From: Chromatium weissei
GTDB lineage: Bacteria > Pseudomonadota > Gammaproteobacteria > Chromatiales > Chromatiaceae
Length of the DNA stretch: 64,000 nt
Direction: 5' to 3'
NCBI RefSeq assembly: GCF_016583765.1
Contig: NZ_NRRR01000002.1
Coordinates: 62,001 to 126,000, forward strand
The stretch's first letter is position 1, and each line of letters starts with the position of its first letter. The notes under the pieces were generated by a model. That model was given only the letters and a program-made list of their open reading frames with translations. It ran no database searches and was not told the DNA's origin. Positions 21,801-31,492 of the stretch are shown here, in pieces. Both the position numbers and the translations under genes were made by a program.

Positions 21801-22955
21801 CTAAAATTGCTTCAACACGGAATCAACCGCTTTACGCAGCAAATTGCCTTCTGTGACTTCTTCTAATGCCACTAATGGCATTCGCACCAATTCTTCATCA
21901 CCGAAATTAACCACAATATCACCGACTTGAGCACCCTTTGCAATCGGCGCAAGTGGTGTCATAAATTCTTGATTCTTCTCCAAATGTGCGCTCAATTTCT
22001 CATACAGACCACGCGGAACAGTGGCGACCACATCAAATGCAGGACCAACAGGCAAATCAGTGATATTTCCATACCACGTTCGAAATGACATGATGGGCTG
22101 GTTTGCAGGATATAAGCGATAACTTTCATAAAAGCGAAATCCATAATTCAATAACGCCAAACTCGCATCAGCGCGGGCTTTTTGCGTTACTGAACCCATC
22201 ACCACAGAAATTAATCGCATATCACCACGTTTTGCAGAGCCAATTAAACAATAGCCCGCCGCTTTGGTATGACCCGTTTTGACACCATCGGCAGTGGGAT
22301 CACGTTTCAATAATGGATTGCGATTCTGTTGCGTGATTTTGTTATAGGTAAAATCGAGATTGCGATACCACGCATAGTATTCAGGAAACTCACGAATCAG
22401 TGCCAGCGTCACTCGCGCCATATCGCGGGCAGTGGTATAGAGTTCTGGATCAGGTAAACCATTCGGATTCGTATAATGACTTGCGGTCATACCGAGTCGT
22501 TTTGCGTGATCGTTCATTAAATTTGCAAAGGCTTCGACGCTGCCAGCCACATGCTCGGCCAACGCAATGGCGGCATCATTTCCCGATTGAATAATCATGC
22601 CTTTTAATAAATCTTCAACCGATACTCTCGATCCCACTTGAATAAACATTTTCGAGCCACCAGTACGCCATGCGCGTTCACTAATGAGCACTTGATCATT
22701 CAATTTAATTTTGCCGCTGGCGATTTCACGAAAGACCACATAGGCCGTGACAATTTTAGTCAAACTGGCGGGTTCTAATCGTTCATCAGCGTTTTGTTCA
22801 ACCAGTGTTTTTCCGCTATTAAAATCCATCAATAAATAGCCTTTTGCTGGCAATTCAGGTGGTGCGGGAATAGAGGGTTGAGATGCCGCAAAAGCGCATA
22901 ATGGCAACGCACATAAGAGCATCCATAAGAATGCGTTTTTTGAATAAGACTTCAT
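21801..22955 (-). CDS. dacA: D-alanyl-D-alanine carboxypeptidase (PBP5/6 type)
   Basis: Trims the terminal D-Ala from peptidoglycan stem peptides in the periplasm. 384 residues with a signal peptide (AFLWMLLCALPLCAFAAS). Penicillin-binding motifs: SxxK as SLTK with the nucleophile at residue 64, SGN in IIQSGNDAA, and KTG in DGVKTGHTKAAG. A PBP5 C-terminal beta domain follows, and the last about 18 residues (ALEEVTEGNLLRKAVDSVL) look like the amphipathic membrane anchor. It is first in a dacA-ybeD-lipB unit. Confidence 0.96.
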   Translation of the reverse strand: MKSYSKNAFLWMLLCALPLCAFAASQPSIPAPPELPAKGYLLMDFNSGKTLVEQNADERLEPASLTKIVTAYVVFREIASGKIKLNDQVLISERAWRTGGSKMFIQVGSRVSVEDLLKGMIIQSGNDAAIALAEHVAGSVEAFANLMNDHAKRLGMTASHYTNPNGLPDPELYTTARDMARVTLALIREFPEYYAWYRNLDFTYNKITQQNRNPLLKRDPTADGVKTGHTKAAGYCLIGSAKRGDMRLISVVMGSVTQKARADASLALLNYGFRFYESYRLYPANQPIMSFRTWYGNITDLPVGPAFDVVATVPRGLYEKLSAHLEKNQEFMTPLAPIAKGAQVGDIVVNFGDEELVRMPLVALEEVTEGNLLRKAVDSVLKQF

Positions 22956-23045
22956 AGGAAATTAAATCCAATACGAAAAAAGAGGGGGAAAGAGCAGCGG
23001 ATATTTTAACCGTTCATTTTAGAATTAACACGCATTGCTTTTGTG

Positions 23046-23969
23046 TTAATTCAATTCAGCACGGGGATTAAACGGTAGGCGCTCGGCCATTTGCCGATAA
23101 AAATCCTGTGCGCTGGCGGTGGTTGCCGGTGGCGTGACAATTTCTAACAATATCAATACGTCACCGGGTGGTTGACCGGGCAAACCGCGTCCTTTCAAGC
23201 GCATTTTGCGTCCGGTTTGTGAACCAGCGGGAATCTTCAAACTCACCGCGCCGCCGAGTGTGGGCACGGTCACCGTTGCGCCGAGCGCCGCTTCCCACGG
23301 CGTAATCGGCAGCCGTAGTTGAATGTCTTTGTTTTCCAAAGTGAAATACGGATGTGGTGCAATCTCAATTTCCAGATATAAATCGCCCGCCGCGCCGTTA
23401 TTGACACCCGCCGCGCCCTGTCCGGCCAGCCGAATTTGTTGTCCCGATACCACGCCTTCAGGAATGCGCACATTTAACGTGCGTGATTTAACCGTCTGAT
23501 TGTTATCGGCATTTTGTGTATCTAGCCGAATTTGGCGCGTGGTTCCGTGAAACGCGTCTTCCAACGTGATGGTGACCTTGAGGTTTTGATTCTGACCGCG
23601 TTGCTGACGCGGCGATTCTCGACCTTCGGAGCGAAAGGCGCGACCGAACATGTTGGCAATAAAGTCACTGAAATCAGGTGTTTCGCCAGCATTGAAATTG
23701 AAATTTGCATTGCCCGTCGCGCCCGGCGGCGGTCGAAATTCCTGACCAGCGCGCCAATTACTGCCGAGCGCGTCATAGGCCGCACGTTTTTTAGGATCAT
23801 GCAGCACTTCATTCGCTTCATTGATTTCCTTAAAGCGGTTTTCAGCATTCGGTTCTTTACTGACATCGGGATGAAATTTGCGCGCTAAACGGCGATATGC
23901 GCGTTTAATTTCATCGGCAGTCGCAGTGCGGGCTACGCCGAGTGTTTTGTAATAATCCTTGTATTGCAT
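23046..23969 (-). CDS. cbpA: DnaJ-class co-chaperone CbpA
   Basis: Curved-DNA-binding protein and J-domain co-chaperone for DnaK. 307 residues. The J domain is residues 1-70, with the HPD tripeptide in RKFHPDVSKEPN and the start MQYKDYYKTLGV. A glycine/phenylalanine-rich linker follows (GATGNANFNFNAGETPDFSDF), then two C-terminal beta domains without the DnaJ cysteine-rich zinc module, which separates CbpA from DnaJ. A cbpM modulator gene is not seen beside it. Confidence 0.92.
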   Translation of the reverse strand: MQYKDYYKTLGVARTATADEIKRAYRRLARKFHPDVSKEPNAENRFKEINEANEVLHDPKKRAAYDALGSNWRAGQEFRPPPGATGNANFNFNAGETPDFSDFIANMFGRAFRSEGRESPRQQRGQNQNLKVTITLEDAFHGTTRQIRLDTQNADNNQTVKSRTLNVRIPEGVVSGQQIRLAGQGAAGVNNGAAGDLYLEIEIAPHPYFTLENKDIQLRLPITPWEAALGATVTVPTLGGAVSLKIPAGSQTGRKMRLKGRGLPGQPPGDVLILLEIVTPPATTASAQDFYRQMAERLPFNPRAELN

Positions 23970-24063
23970 TGCGGTATTCTCAACGAAATGAAATCAATAA
24001 CCTCTCAATCGCATGGCGAATTGAGTGGTGATTGAAATGGGGGCGCTGGTGAATGATTTCTCG

Positions 24064-24603
24064 CTAGGGTCGCCAATCGCGCCACGAGGCGGTGACGCGG
24101 TGACGCGCAGGAATGTGCATGGAATGCGCGTGACAGAGGGCAATCGCCAGCGCATCGGCTTCATCTTCAGATGGCAATTTGGAAAGCGCCAACAGCATTT
24201 TAACCATTTGTTGTACTTGCGATTTTTCCGCATTGCCCGTGCCGACCACTGCCAATTTGACGGCCTTTGGTGCGTATTCCTGCACCGGCAGTCCGCCTTT
24301 AATTCCGGCGCAGAGAATCGCGCCTCGTGCCTGTCCCAATTTGAGCGCGGCGCTGGGATCACGAGCAAAAATCAATTGTTCAACAGCCAGCATCTGTGGC
24401 TGATGTTCGGCGACGAGCGCGGCAACGCGATCAAACAGAATGCCGAGTCGATTCGGCCACGGCTGGTCGCCGATGCGAATGCAGCCGCTGGCGATCCACA
24501 CGCTGTGTTGACCATCGGAATCAATGACGGCAAAACCAGTGATACGCGAACCGGGATCAATGCCGAGAATGCGCTGGCGCAGAACGGAATGCGTTTCAGC
24601 CAT
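24064..24603 (-). CDS. ruvC: Holliday junction endonuclease RuvC
   Basis: Cuts Holliday junctions together with RuvAB. The start at ATG 24603 ([16 protein letters not shown]) gives 179 residues. The acidic catalytic set is visible: Asp in [12 protein letters not shown], Glu in [12 protein letters not shown], and the C-terminal pair in [14 protein letters not shown]. The start overlaps the end of yebC by 8 bases, the common yebC-ruvC arrangement; ruvA and ruvB are not downstream, where cbpA follows instead. Confidence 0.96.
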   Translation of the reverse strand: MAETHSVLRQRILGIDPGSRITGFAVIDSDGQHSVWIASGCIRIGDQPWPNRLGILFDRVAALVAEHQPQMLAVEQLIFARDPSAALKLGQARGAILCAGIKGGLPVQEYAPKAVKLAVVGTGNAEKSQVQQMVKMLLALSKLPSEDEADALAIALCHAHSMHIPARHRVTASWRDWRP

Positions 24604-25345
24604 CGAGCGCGGCGAGAATGTCATCAGCGATGTCGGCGTTGTGATACACGTCTTGCACATCGTCGAGGTCTTCCAACATTTCGATCATTTTCAACAACTT
24701 TTCTGCGGCATCTGCGGCGAGCGCGACCAGCGTTGCCGCGTTGTAGGTGATTTCCGCCGCGTCGGTATCAAAGCCAGCAGCAGTCAACGCATCCTTCACG
24801 GCAGCAAATGTCTCCGGCGTGGTCGTCACATCGACCGAGCCGTCATCGTTGGTGGTCACATCTTCTGCACCAGCCTCCAGCGCCACTTCAATCACGGCAT
24901 CTTCATTCGTGCCCGGCGGAAAGCTGATAACACCTTGTTTGGTAAATAGATAATTCACCGAGCCATCCGTACCGAGATTGCCGCCGCGTTTGGTGAAGGC
25001 GTGGCGCACATCAGACGCGGTGCGATTGCGATTGTCGGTCATGCAATCGACCATCACGGCAACGCCACCGGGACCGTAACCTTCATAACGAATCTCCTCG
25101 TAATTCTCGCCTTCCATACCGCCAGCGCCGCGCTTAATCGCCCGCTCCACCGTATCGCGGGGCATGTTGGCTCCGAATGCCTTATCCATCGCCAGCCGTA
25201 AACGCGGATTCGCGCCCGGATCACCGCCACTTTCTCGCGCTGCAACCGTGACTTCACGAATTAACTTCGTCCACATTTTGCCGCGCTGTTTATCCTGCGC
25301 CGCTTTGCGATGTTTGATATTCGCCCATTTACTATGACCAGCCAT
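24596..25345 (-). CDS. yebC: YebC/PmpR family protein
   Basis: Widely conserved 249-residue protein, described as a DNA-binding regulator and more recently as a translation factor for proline-rich stretches. The N-terminus [18 protein letters not shown] is diagnostic. Other blocks are [27 protein letters not shown] and the acidic C-terminal segment. It overlaps ruvC, so cotranscription is likely. Confidence 0.96.
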   Translation of the reverse strand: MAGHSKWANIKHRKAAQDKQRGKMWTKLIREVTVAARESGGDPGANPRLRLAMDKAFGANMPRDTVERAIKRGAGGMEGENYEEIRYEGYGPGGVAVMVDCMTDNRNRTASDVRHAFTKRGGNLGTDGSVNYLFTKQGVISFPPGTNEDAVIEVALEAGAEDVTTNDDGSVDVTTTPETFAAVKDALTAAGFDTDAAEITYNAATLVALAADAAEKLLKMIEMLEDLDDVQDVYHNADIADDILAALDG

Positions 25346-25399
25346 TGATTACGCCCTTGTTTTAGAATTGAGTATTGCTGATTGATTCGAATCGTATCA

Positions 25400-26248
25400 T
25401 TAAGGACGACGCGGAAATTGCTGAAAATCGGGAATACGCTTTTCGAGAAAAGCATTGCGTCCTTCTTGACCTTCCGCTGTCGTATAAAATAGCGCAGTGG
25501 CATTACCCGCCAATTCCTGAATACCCGCTAATCCATCAGTATCCGCATTAAATGATGATTTCAAAACGCGCAATGCTGTTGGTGAAAGTTGATTCATTTG
25601 CCGACACCATGCCACCGTCTCGTTTTCTAATTCGGCTAATGGCACAACCGTATTCACTAATCCCATTGCCAATGCTTCTGCTGCATCGTATTGACGACAT
25701 AAAAACCAAATTTCTTTGGCTTTTTTTAATCCAACTGTGCGCGCCATCAATCCCGCACCAAAACCGCCATCAAAGCTGCCAACTTTCGGCCCAGTTTGAC
25801 CAAATCGGGCGTTGTCGGCAGCAATGGTCAGATCGCAAATCAGGTGCAAAACGTGACCGCCGCCGATGGCATAACCCGCAACCATCGCCACGACTGGCTT
25901 GGGTAAAGTGCGAATTTGCCGTTGCAATTCAAGCACATTCAAATGTTCGACTCCGGCATCATCTTGATAACCGGCTTCACCACGAATGCGCTGATCACCG
26001 CCAGAGCAAAATGCCAATTCACCCGCACCAGTCAAAATAATGACACCGATATCGGAATCGAGATGCGCACGATGAAAAGCATCAATCAACTCGCGCACCG
26101 TTTGCGGACGAAACGCGTTGCGCACCTGCGGGCGGTTGATGGTAATTTTGGCGATGTGCTCGGCGGAGTGATAACAAATATCTTGATAATCAACTGTTTG
26201 ATTGATTTGCCACTGAATGGGCGCGTGGTCAAAATCGAGTGGTGACAT
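25400..26248 (-). CDS. menB: 1,4-dihydroxy-2-naphthoyl-CoA synthase
   Basis: Crotonase-fold enzyme that closes the second ring in menaquinone synthesis. The start at ATG 26248 ([10 protein letters not shown]) gives 282 residues, close to the family length; the ORF runs further upstream but without family-like sequence. MenB-specific segments are present: [46 protein letters not shown] and [16 protein letters not shown]. No other men gene is in the window. It implies menaquinone synthesis besides ubiquinone, or a remnant of it. Confidence 0.94.
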   Translation of the reverse strand: MSPLDFDHAPIQWQINQTVDYQDICYHSAEHIAKITINRPQVRNAFRPQTVRELIDAFHRAHLDSDIGVIILTGAGELAFCSGGDQRIRGEAGYQDDAGVEHLNVLELQRQIRTLPKPVVAMVAGYAIGGGHVLHLICDLTIAADNARFGQTGPKVGSFDGGFGAGLMARTVGLKKAKEIWFLCRQYDAAEALAMGLVNTVVPLAELENETVAWCRQMNQLSPTALRVLKSSFNADTDGLAGIQELAGNATALFYTTAEGQEGRNAFLEKRIPDFQQFPRRP

Positions 26249-26322
26249 GAACGCAGATGTCCGTATATTGAAGGAATTGCGCGGCATTTTATCCGCAAAT
26301 GCGGTTGCGTTGGTTGTAGGAC

Positions 26323-26351
26323 GTGACAACGCGACGAAAACTGCCTACAAT
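26323..26351 (+). promoter_or_regulatory. Sigma-70 promoter for tRNA-Cys
   Basis: GTGACA at 26323-26328 and TACAAT at 26346-26351 with a 17-base spacer, 12 bases before the mature tRNA-Cys 5' end. Confidence 0.7.
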
Positions 26352-26362
26352 TGCGCGCTCAG

Positions 26363-26436
26363 GGCTGAATGGCAGAGTGGTCATGCACCGGCCTGCAAAG
26401 CCGTGTACCTCGGTTCGATTCCGGGTTCAGCCTCCA
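26363..26436 (+). tRNA. tRNA-Cys (anticodon GCA)
   Basis: A 74-nt cloverleaf with encoded CCA, starting GGCTGAATGGCAGAG. The acceptor GGCTGAA pairs with TTCAGCC and the discriminator is T. The anticodon loop CTGCAAA gives GCA. The top pair of the anticodon stem (27-43) is a C-U mismatch where other tRNA-Cys often have G-U. The T loop is TTCGATT. Confidence 0.94.
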
Positions 26437-26442
26437 AACAAC

Positions 26443-26475
26443 AAGCAGTGTCGATTTTCCGACACTGCTTTTTTT
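26443..26475 (+). terminator. Intrinsic terminator after tRNA-Cys
   Basis: An 11-bp perfect stem (AAGCAGTGTCG with CGACACTGCTT), a 6-base loop and a T-run, seven bases past the tRNA 3' end. Confidence 0.9.
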
Positions 26476-26600
26476 ATGCCTAAAATTCGAATGTTATCGC
26501 AAACGAGATAATGAGATTCAAATCTCCTCTCACGATAAATAAGACTCAAAATCTGTCTATAATTCGTTAACATTGAATCGCCATTGTGGTCGCAATCAAT

Positions 26601-28706
26601 ATGACAGAACCCACGCAAAAAAATCGATTTTTATCTGTTAATACTATTCTCGGTTCAGAGAAATTGTTATTACGCAGTATGACGGGAAAAGAACGTTTTA
26701 GCACTCCGTTTGAATACGAACTCACACTATTAAGTACCGACACGACCATTGCTTCTGATGATTTATTAGGTACGGCAATGACCGTTGCATTAACGTTAGC
26801 GAATAATGGTCGCCGTTTTTATAATGGCTATGTCAGTCGTTTTTCATTCACGGGTTTTTATGGGCGCTATGCGTGTTATCAAGCTGTATTGGTGCCGTTG
26901 TTGTGGTTTTTATCGCGGTCAGCAGATTGCCGTATTTTTCAAAATAAAACTGTTCCAATCATCGTAAAAGAGATTTTTAGTAAATACGGATTGACGGATA
27001 TTGCTGACCGCTGTTCGGGAAGTTTTCGCCAATGGGAATACTGTGTTCAATACCGTGAAACTGATTTGAACTTTGTGAATCGTCTACTTGAACACGAAGG
27101 TATTTACTATTTTTTTGAACATGAAGACGGTAAGCACACCTTGGTCTTTGCAAATGGAAGCGCGGCGCACTCAACAGAATTCACTGTTCCGTTTTATCGT
27201 GAGGATGTTTCTTGGTTAAGTGAGGTTGATCATATTGACAGTTTAATTGTCAATAAAGAGGTGCGTTCGGGTGCTTTTGTGCATAAAGCCTTTGATTTTA
27301 CAGCACCTAAAACGAGGCTATTAAAAACAAGTAATGTGCCAAAAGAACATGCACTTGCAGGTATGGAAGTCTTCGATTTTCAGAACGATTATGTCAAGGC
27401 AGCAGAAGGTGAAAGCTATGCAAAAATTCGTCTGGAAGAATTACAAGCCGAATACGAAACGGTGCGAGTCACAGGAAATGCACGTGAGCTCGCTTGTGGC
27501 GTGTTATTTAATTTAACTGATTATCCCCGCGCCGATCAAAATCGGAAATATCTGATTATTGATACAAGCTGTGTTTTACAATCTAACGATTTTGAATCGA
27601 CGACATTACTAAACGACAGTGAATTATTTCGCATCACATTCACTGCAATTGATTCACAATCCGCTTATCGACCGCCGCGTATAACACAAAAACCAACTGT
27701 TCAGGGTTCGCAAACCGCAATTGTTGTCGGTAAATCTGGTGAGGAAATTTGGACTGATAAACACGGGCGCGTTAAGGTTCAATTTCATTGGGATCGCTAT
27801 GGTGAATCGAATGAAACAAGTTCCTGTTGGATTCGTGTTGCACAGATTTGGGCAGGAAAAGGTTGGGGTGGAATAATGATTCCGCGTATTGGTCAGGAAG
27901 TCATTGTTGATTTTTTAGAAGGCGATCCAGACCAACCGATTATTACTGGTAGAGTTTATAATGGTGATTGCACACCACCCTATACGTTACCGAGTGAAGC
28001 AACTAAAAGTACAATTAAAACGAGCAGCAGTAAAGGCGGTGCTGGCTTTAATGAAATTCGTTTAGAAGATAAAAAGGATTCCGAGCAGATTTTTATTCAT
28101 GCACAAAAGGATTATGAGACGCGAGTGAAACATGATGCAGTCACTTGGATTGGTAATGAACAGCATTTAATTGTGACTAAAAATCAGTTTGAACAGGTTG
28201 ATGGAAAACAGCATTTGACAGTCGCCAGCGATCAATTAGAAAAGGTCGGCGGAGATAAACATTTAACAGTAACTGCCGATTATAATCAAAAGGTTAGCAG
28301 CGCATCGTTAAAAGCGGCGATGAATATCTTGCAAAAAGCTGGTATGAAATACGCGGCAGATGCTGGTCAAGAAATTCATTTGAAAGGTGGAATGAATGTC
28401 GTTATTGAAGCGGGATTGATGGTGACGCTGAAAGCATCCGGTAGTTTCGTGACGGTGGGGCCAACGGGCGTGACGATTTCTGGGCCGATGGTGCTGATCA
28501 ATAGCGGTGGCGCAGCCGGTGCGGGTTCAGGCTGCTCGCCAGCCAGTCCGACAGCGCCGACGAAACCGAAAAAAGCTGGTGAAGCCAAGGCGGGCGGCGT
28601 TTCCACTGTCACGGCGCAAACACCACCGCCCGCGCCGACTGTGGAGAGCAAAACACTGGTCAAAGCGTTGAAAGCTGCGGCAGAAAATGGTGATGCCTTT
28701 TTATGA
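26601..28706 (+). CDS. vgrG: Type VI secretion spike protein VgrG (TssI)
   Basis: Trimeric spike at the tip of the Hcp tube. 701 residues from ATG 26601 (a GTG five codons upstream is also in frame). The N-terminal gp27-like part holds FEYELTLLS, QYRETDLNFVNRLLEHEG and YYFFEHEDG. The gp5-like OB region is VGKSGEEIWTDKHGRVKVQF and the following GWGGIMIPRIGQEVIVDFLEGDPDQP region. A DUF2345-type repeat needle follows (EQVDGKQHLTVASDQLEKVG). The last 70 residues are Ala/Pro-rich and end in a KAAAENGDAF tail. The stop overlaps the next ATG (ATGA). The end of the gene is much more GC-rich than its body. Confidence 0.96.
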   Translation: MTEPTQKNRFLSVNTILGSEKLLLRSMTGKERFSTPFEYELTLLSTDTTIASDDLLGTAMTVALTLANNGRRFYNGYVSRFSFTGFYGRYACYQAVLVPLLWFLSRSADCRIFQNKTVPIIVKEIFSKYGLTDIADRCSGSFRQWEYCVQYRETDLNFVNRLLEHEGIYYFFEHEDGKHTLVFANGSAAHSTEFTVPFYREDVSWLSEVDHIDSLIVNKEVRSGAFVHKAFDFTAPKTRLLKTSNVPKEHALAGMEVFDFQNDYVKAAEGESYAKIRLEELQAEYETVRVTGNARELACGVLFNLTDYPRADQNRKYLIIDTSCVLQSNDFESTTLLNDSELFRITFTAIDSQSAYRPPRITQKPTVQGSQTAIVVGKSGEEIWTDKHGRVKVQFHWDRYGESNETSSCWIRVAQIWAGKGWGGIMIPRIGQEVIVDFLEGDPDQPIITGRVYNGDCTPPYTLPSEATKSTIKTSSSKGGAGFNEIRLEDKKDSEQIFIHAQKDYETRVKHDAVTWIGNEQHLIVTKNQFEQVDGKQHLTVASDQLEKVGGDKHLTVTADYNQKVSSASLKAAMNILQKAGMKYAADAGQEIHLKGGMNVVIEAGLMVTLKASGSFVTVGPTGVTISGPMVLINSGGAAGAGSGCSPASPTAPTKPKKAGEAKAGGVSTVTAQTPPPAPTVESKTLVKALKAAAENGDAFL

Positions 28707-29239
28707 GCAATAATGCGCAACAACTTGTTTTTCAACGTAGTTTGGTCGATCCACAGCAAGCACTTTGCGCGGTGCTCGATGGCGCATCGATACCAAATTT
28801 ATTGACATTATTGGCAGTGCACAAATTGCCACACGTGTGTTTATTGCCCGGCGATGTGGATGAAGAATTGGCGCAGGTTGCACCCTATCTTGTTCAATTT
28901 CAAGCAAATTCTGAATTTTTAACGCATTTTCTGGCGGAAGGATTGCACAAGCATTGGGGTATTCTTGCGGCATCGAATGCGCATTTACGCACGCTGCGTA
29001 TTCACTTTCGTAATCTACTTTCTGTATGGAATTTTGAAGGTAAACCGTTGTTTTTTCGCTATTATGATCCGCGGGTTTTGCGGATTTATTTACCAACGTG
29101 TAATACAGAAGAATTGGACGTTTTATTTAATTCGGTCACCGCTTATTACATTGAAGGAGAGGCACCAGCATCATTGCAATGCTTTATGCGCGGCGAACAG
29201 GGTTTAATTCAAAGTCAGATATTATTAAATAATGCGTAA
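28703..29239 (+). CDS. DUF4123 protein, T6SS effector-loading adaptor (Tap/TEC type)
   Basis: 178 residues of the DUF4123 family, chaperones that load cargo effectors onto VgrG or PAAR tips. Recognisable segments: AVLDGASIPNLLTLL near the N-terminus, a middle LAEGLHKHWGILAASNAHLR and FRYYDPRVLRIYLP. It is translationally coupled to vgrG (4-base overlap) and followed 20 bases later by a DUF4280 PAAR-like gene. In this family the adaptor gene normally sits directly before its effector gene; here only the PAAR-like gene follows. Confidence 0.9.
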   Translation: MSNNAQQLVFQRSLVDPQQALCAVLDGASIPNLLTLLAVHKLPHVCLLPGDVDEELAQVAPYLVQFQANSEFLTHFLAEGLHKHWGILAASNAHLRTLRIHFRNLLSVWNFEGKPLFFRYYDPRVLRIYLPTCNTEELDVLFNSVTAYYIEGEAPASLQCFMRGEQGLIQSQILLNNA

Positions 29240-29259
29240 TTTTAATTGAGGAAAAACCA

Positions 29260-29649
29260 ATGTCAATGCACGTTTGTTCTGGAGCATTGTTGCAATGTTC
29301 ATTCGGTATTGCACCCAGTTCACTCATGGTATTACCAATCAATCGCACATTAACCACGAATATGCCTGCGGCAAACATTATGGATTACGTGCCATTATTG
29401 AATATTCTGCCTTTTGGTATGTGTAGCAGTCCGGCTAATCCTGTTGTTGCTTCGGCAACGGCTGCTGCACTCGGCGTATTAACCCCAATGCCCTGTATTC
29501 CAGCAACGGCTACTCCATGGACTCCCGGTTCACCAACGGTATTACTCGCAAATATGCCCGCACTCAATAACACTTCTAAATTGATTTGTTCCTATGGCGG
29601 CGTGATTTCAGTTCTTATGCCTGGTCAATTCACGGAGATGATTCCTTAA
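29260..29649 (+). CDS. PAAR-like spike-tip protein (DUF4280)
   Basis: 129 residues matching the DUF4280 PAAR-like family, predicted to cap the VgrG spike and carry or bind effectors. Cysteine- and glycine-rich blocks: VCSGALLQCSFGIAPSSL at the start, a PLLNILPFGMCSSPANPVV block, LTPMPCIPAT, and SKLICSYGGVISVL at the end. There is no C-terminal toxin extension. A GAGGAAAAACC ribosome-binding site precedes the ATG. The last 20 bases overlap the 3' end of the convergent gene. Confidence 0.9.
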   Translation: MSMHVCSGALLQCSFGIAPSSLMVLPINRTLTTNMPAANIMDYVPLLNILPFGMCSSPANPVVASATAAALGVLTPMPCIPATATPWTPGSPTVLLANMPALNNTSKLICSYGGVISVLMPGQFTEMIP

Positions 29650-30445
29650 TCGAATCAAATGTAATTGGTGTTATTCCAATAGCGACAATTCCTTCTGGTG
29701 CTGTTGCCAGTGTTTGTTCTAACCATAATAGTGTTTGTTCATTTAAGCGTTCAGCAATGGCTGTAGGTGTTTCATCGGAATTGAGTATTTGTGCAAGCCA
29801 CGAATACGCTGAATCAGCAATGCAGCCGTGACCGCAAATAAACATCAATCCAATCAATACGCCATAGCTACGCAATGTTGGAAAACTCAATTCTCGCGCT
29901 TTGGTATATCCAGTTCGCACAATATCTTGCAGTATTTCTTCACCTAAATAAGCCGCTTTTAACGGAAAAATATCCGCTAAGACCCGCAGCATTCCGAATC
30001 CAAAATCGCGCATGGATAGTAAAAAAGGTTGCTGCATAAACAGCATGAAATTCCGTAATGCAACCTGCGAATTGACTCCGTGTTCACCCAATACCTGCAT
30101 TTGATAATTTTCAACTTTTTCATAAAGTTGCTTCACTTTTTTCGTTTGAGACATTTCTTTATTGTTTAGAATTGATGCGATCCAAGGATATTGTGGATCG
30201 CTCTCAAAGGCACTGCCCAATAAAAACCGCAATTCAACAAATAAGCGAATTGCTGCACGTTCAGTTAATTCGTATTGTGCAGCGTTTTTCATTGCCTGTT
30301 GTATTTCCAAGCGTAGCGTTGTTTCACCCATTTTTGCACTCAAAATTGGTGTCGCTGTTTGAATATGAGCAAATAATTTGTTTTCAAATGAAGTGGTTGC
30401 TGCTTGTTGAAATGCAGCCAGTTGTTCAGCACGAATTATCAGCAT
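29630..30445 (-). CDS. Uncharacterised protein at the end of the T6SS operon, 271 aa
   Basis: I do not recognise the family. The protein starts MLIIRAEQLAAFQQ. It is largely helical in the first 200 residues, and a short hydrophobic segment with glycines (YGVLIGLMFICGHGC) near residue 195 could be a buried helix. It begins 15 bases after the tssG stop, so it is the last gene of the leftward T6SS operon. Position suggests a T6SS-associated protein, an effector or an immunity protein for cargo of the facing VgrG module; none of these is shown by sequence. Confidence 0.8.
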   Translation of the reverse strand: MLIIRAEQLAAFQQAATTSFENKLFAHIQTATPILSAKMGETTLRLEIQQAMKNAAQYELTERAAIRLFVELRFLLGSAFESDPQYPWIASILNNKEMSQTKKVKQLYEKVENYQMQVLGEHGVNSQVALRNFMLFMQQPFLLSMRDFGFGMLRVLADIFPLKAAYLGEEILQDIVRTGYTKARELSFPTLRSYGVLIGLMFICGHGCIADSAYSWLAQILNSDETPTAIAERLNEQTLLWLEQTLATAPEGIVAIGITPITFDSIKESSP

Positions 30446-30460
30446 AATAAATACACTTTT

Positions 30461-31492
30461 CTATTTCAGAAAACGCAGCGGTTGTAAGTTTAAATCAGCC
30501 ACATCATGCACAGGTGGACGATTGATTAACCAAGTCGTCCAACCTAATTGACTTCGCATTCCCAGTTGCAGCGATGGCGTTTCTTCACGGTGTAAAATCA
30601 GTTGAATATCCCAATCTAATTCATTTCCTAAATAATTGCGCACAATGGCAATGACACGCGGCAAACTGTCACCGCCGGGCAATAAACTTCGGTAATCAGT
30701 TAGCTTGAGTGGGCCGATATGAATGCGAAATTTGTATTGGCAATCCCAAATGCGTGAACCAAGAATAACCGAGTGACCTAAGCTGCCGGTGTCGAGTGAA
30801 ATGCCGAGTTGCCATTGTGATTCGCGTGGTAAATCAAGCCAATGACCAACGAATTCTTCAATGCGTATTGGCAATTGAAAAAAATGACTTAGCATTGCAA
30901 TTAAGCCGTCGGGATGTCGCGTTTGTGCGGCCAAATGTCCGGCGTAATGACGTTTCGCTAAATCCGGTAGCGCGTCGCGCTCGCAATACGTTAGCATTCC
31001 TTGTCCGAATAGCGCACCGAGATAAATACTGAATCGATCCGTTTCTGGGCGATCAAAATTAACAGTGGGACGCGCATTTGCCCAAGCGCGATAAAATAAC
31101 GTTAAAATGCGGTGATGAAATACATCGGCAAAATGCACAAAAGTTGCATCACCTGAATTGCGTTGGCGGTCGCGGGCGTATTCACTTAAATGCAATGGCA
31201 ACGGGCCATTTGGCCCAAATAAACCGAGAAAATAAACTGCCAGTTGCGCGGAATGCGTGTCATTTTCTAATTGAAAAGATGCCAGCGTTGACGGCGCAAA
31301 ACTTAATGATGGTTGTTGCGTGAGTCGCAATGGTTCCTGTATTGGACGAGTGGTTTGACCGAAACGCGGACGGTCGCGGTATGCGCATTCAAGTTGTCGT
31401 AATGCTTGCAAAAAATCAAAGTGATGCGGTTCGTCATGCAGTGCGTTTAATAGCGTTAACAGGTGTGACGGCGTCCAATTCGCGCTGGCCAT
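30461..31492 (-). CDS. tssG: Type VI secretion baseplate protein TssG
   Basis: Baseplate wedge component that binds TssF. 343 residues, beginning MASANWTPSHLLTLL, with the family-typical FDFLQALRQLE and the later FLGLFGPNGPLPLHLSEY block. It overlaps the tssF end by 37 bases, as in most T6SS loci. It is more AT-rich than the front half of tssF. Confidence 0.93.
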   Translation of the reverse strand: MASANWTPSHLLTLLNALHDEPHHFDFLQALRQLECAYRDRPRFGQTTRPIQEPLRLTQQPSLSFAPSTLASFQLENDTHSAQLAVYFLGLFGPNGPLPLHLSEYARDRQRNSGDATFVHFADVFHHRILTLFYRAWANARPTVNFDRPETDRFSIYLGALFGQGMLTYCERDALPDLAKRHYAGHLAAQTRHPDGLIAMLSHFFQLPIRIEEFVGHWLDLPRESQWQLGISLDTGSLGHSVILGSRIWDCQYKFRIHIGPLKLTDYRSLLPGGDSLPRVIAIVRNYLGNELDWDIQLILHREETPSLQLGMRSQLGWTTWLINRPPVHDVADLNLQPLRFLK

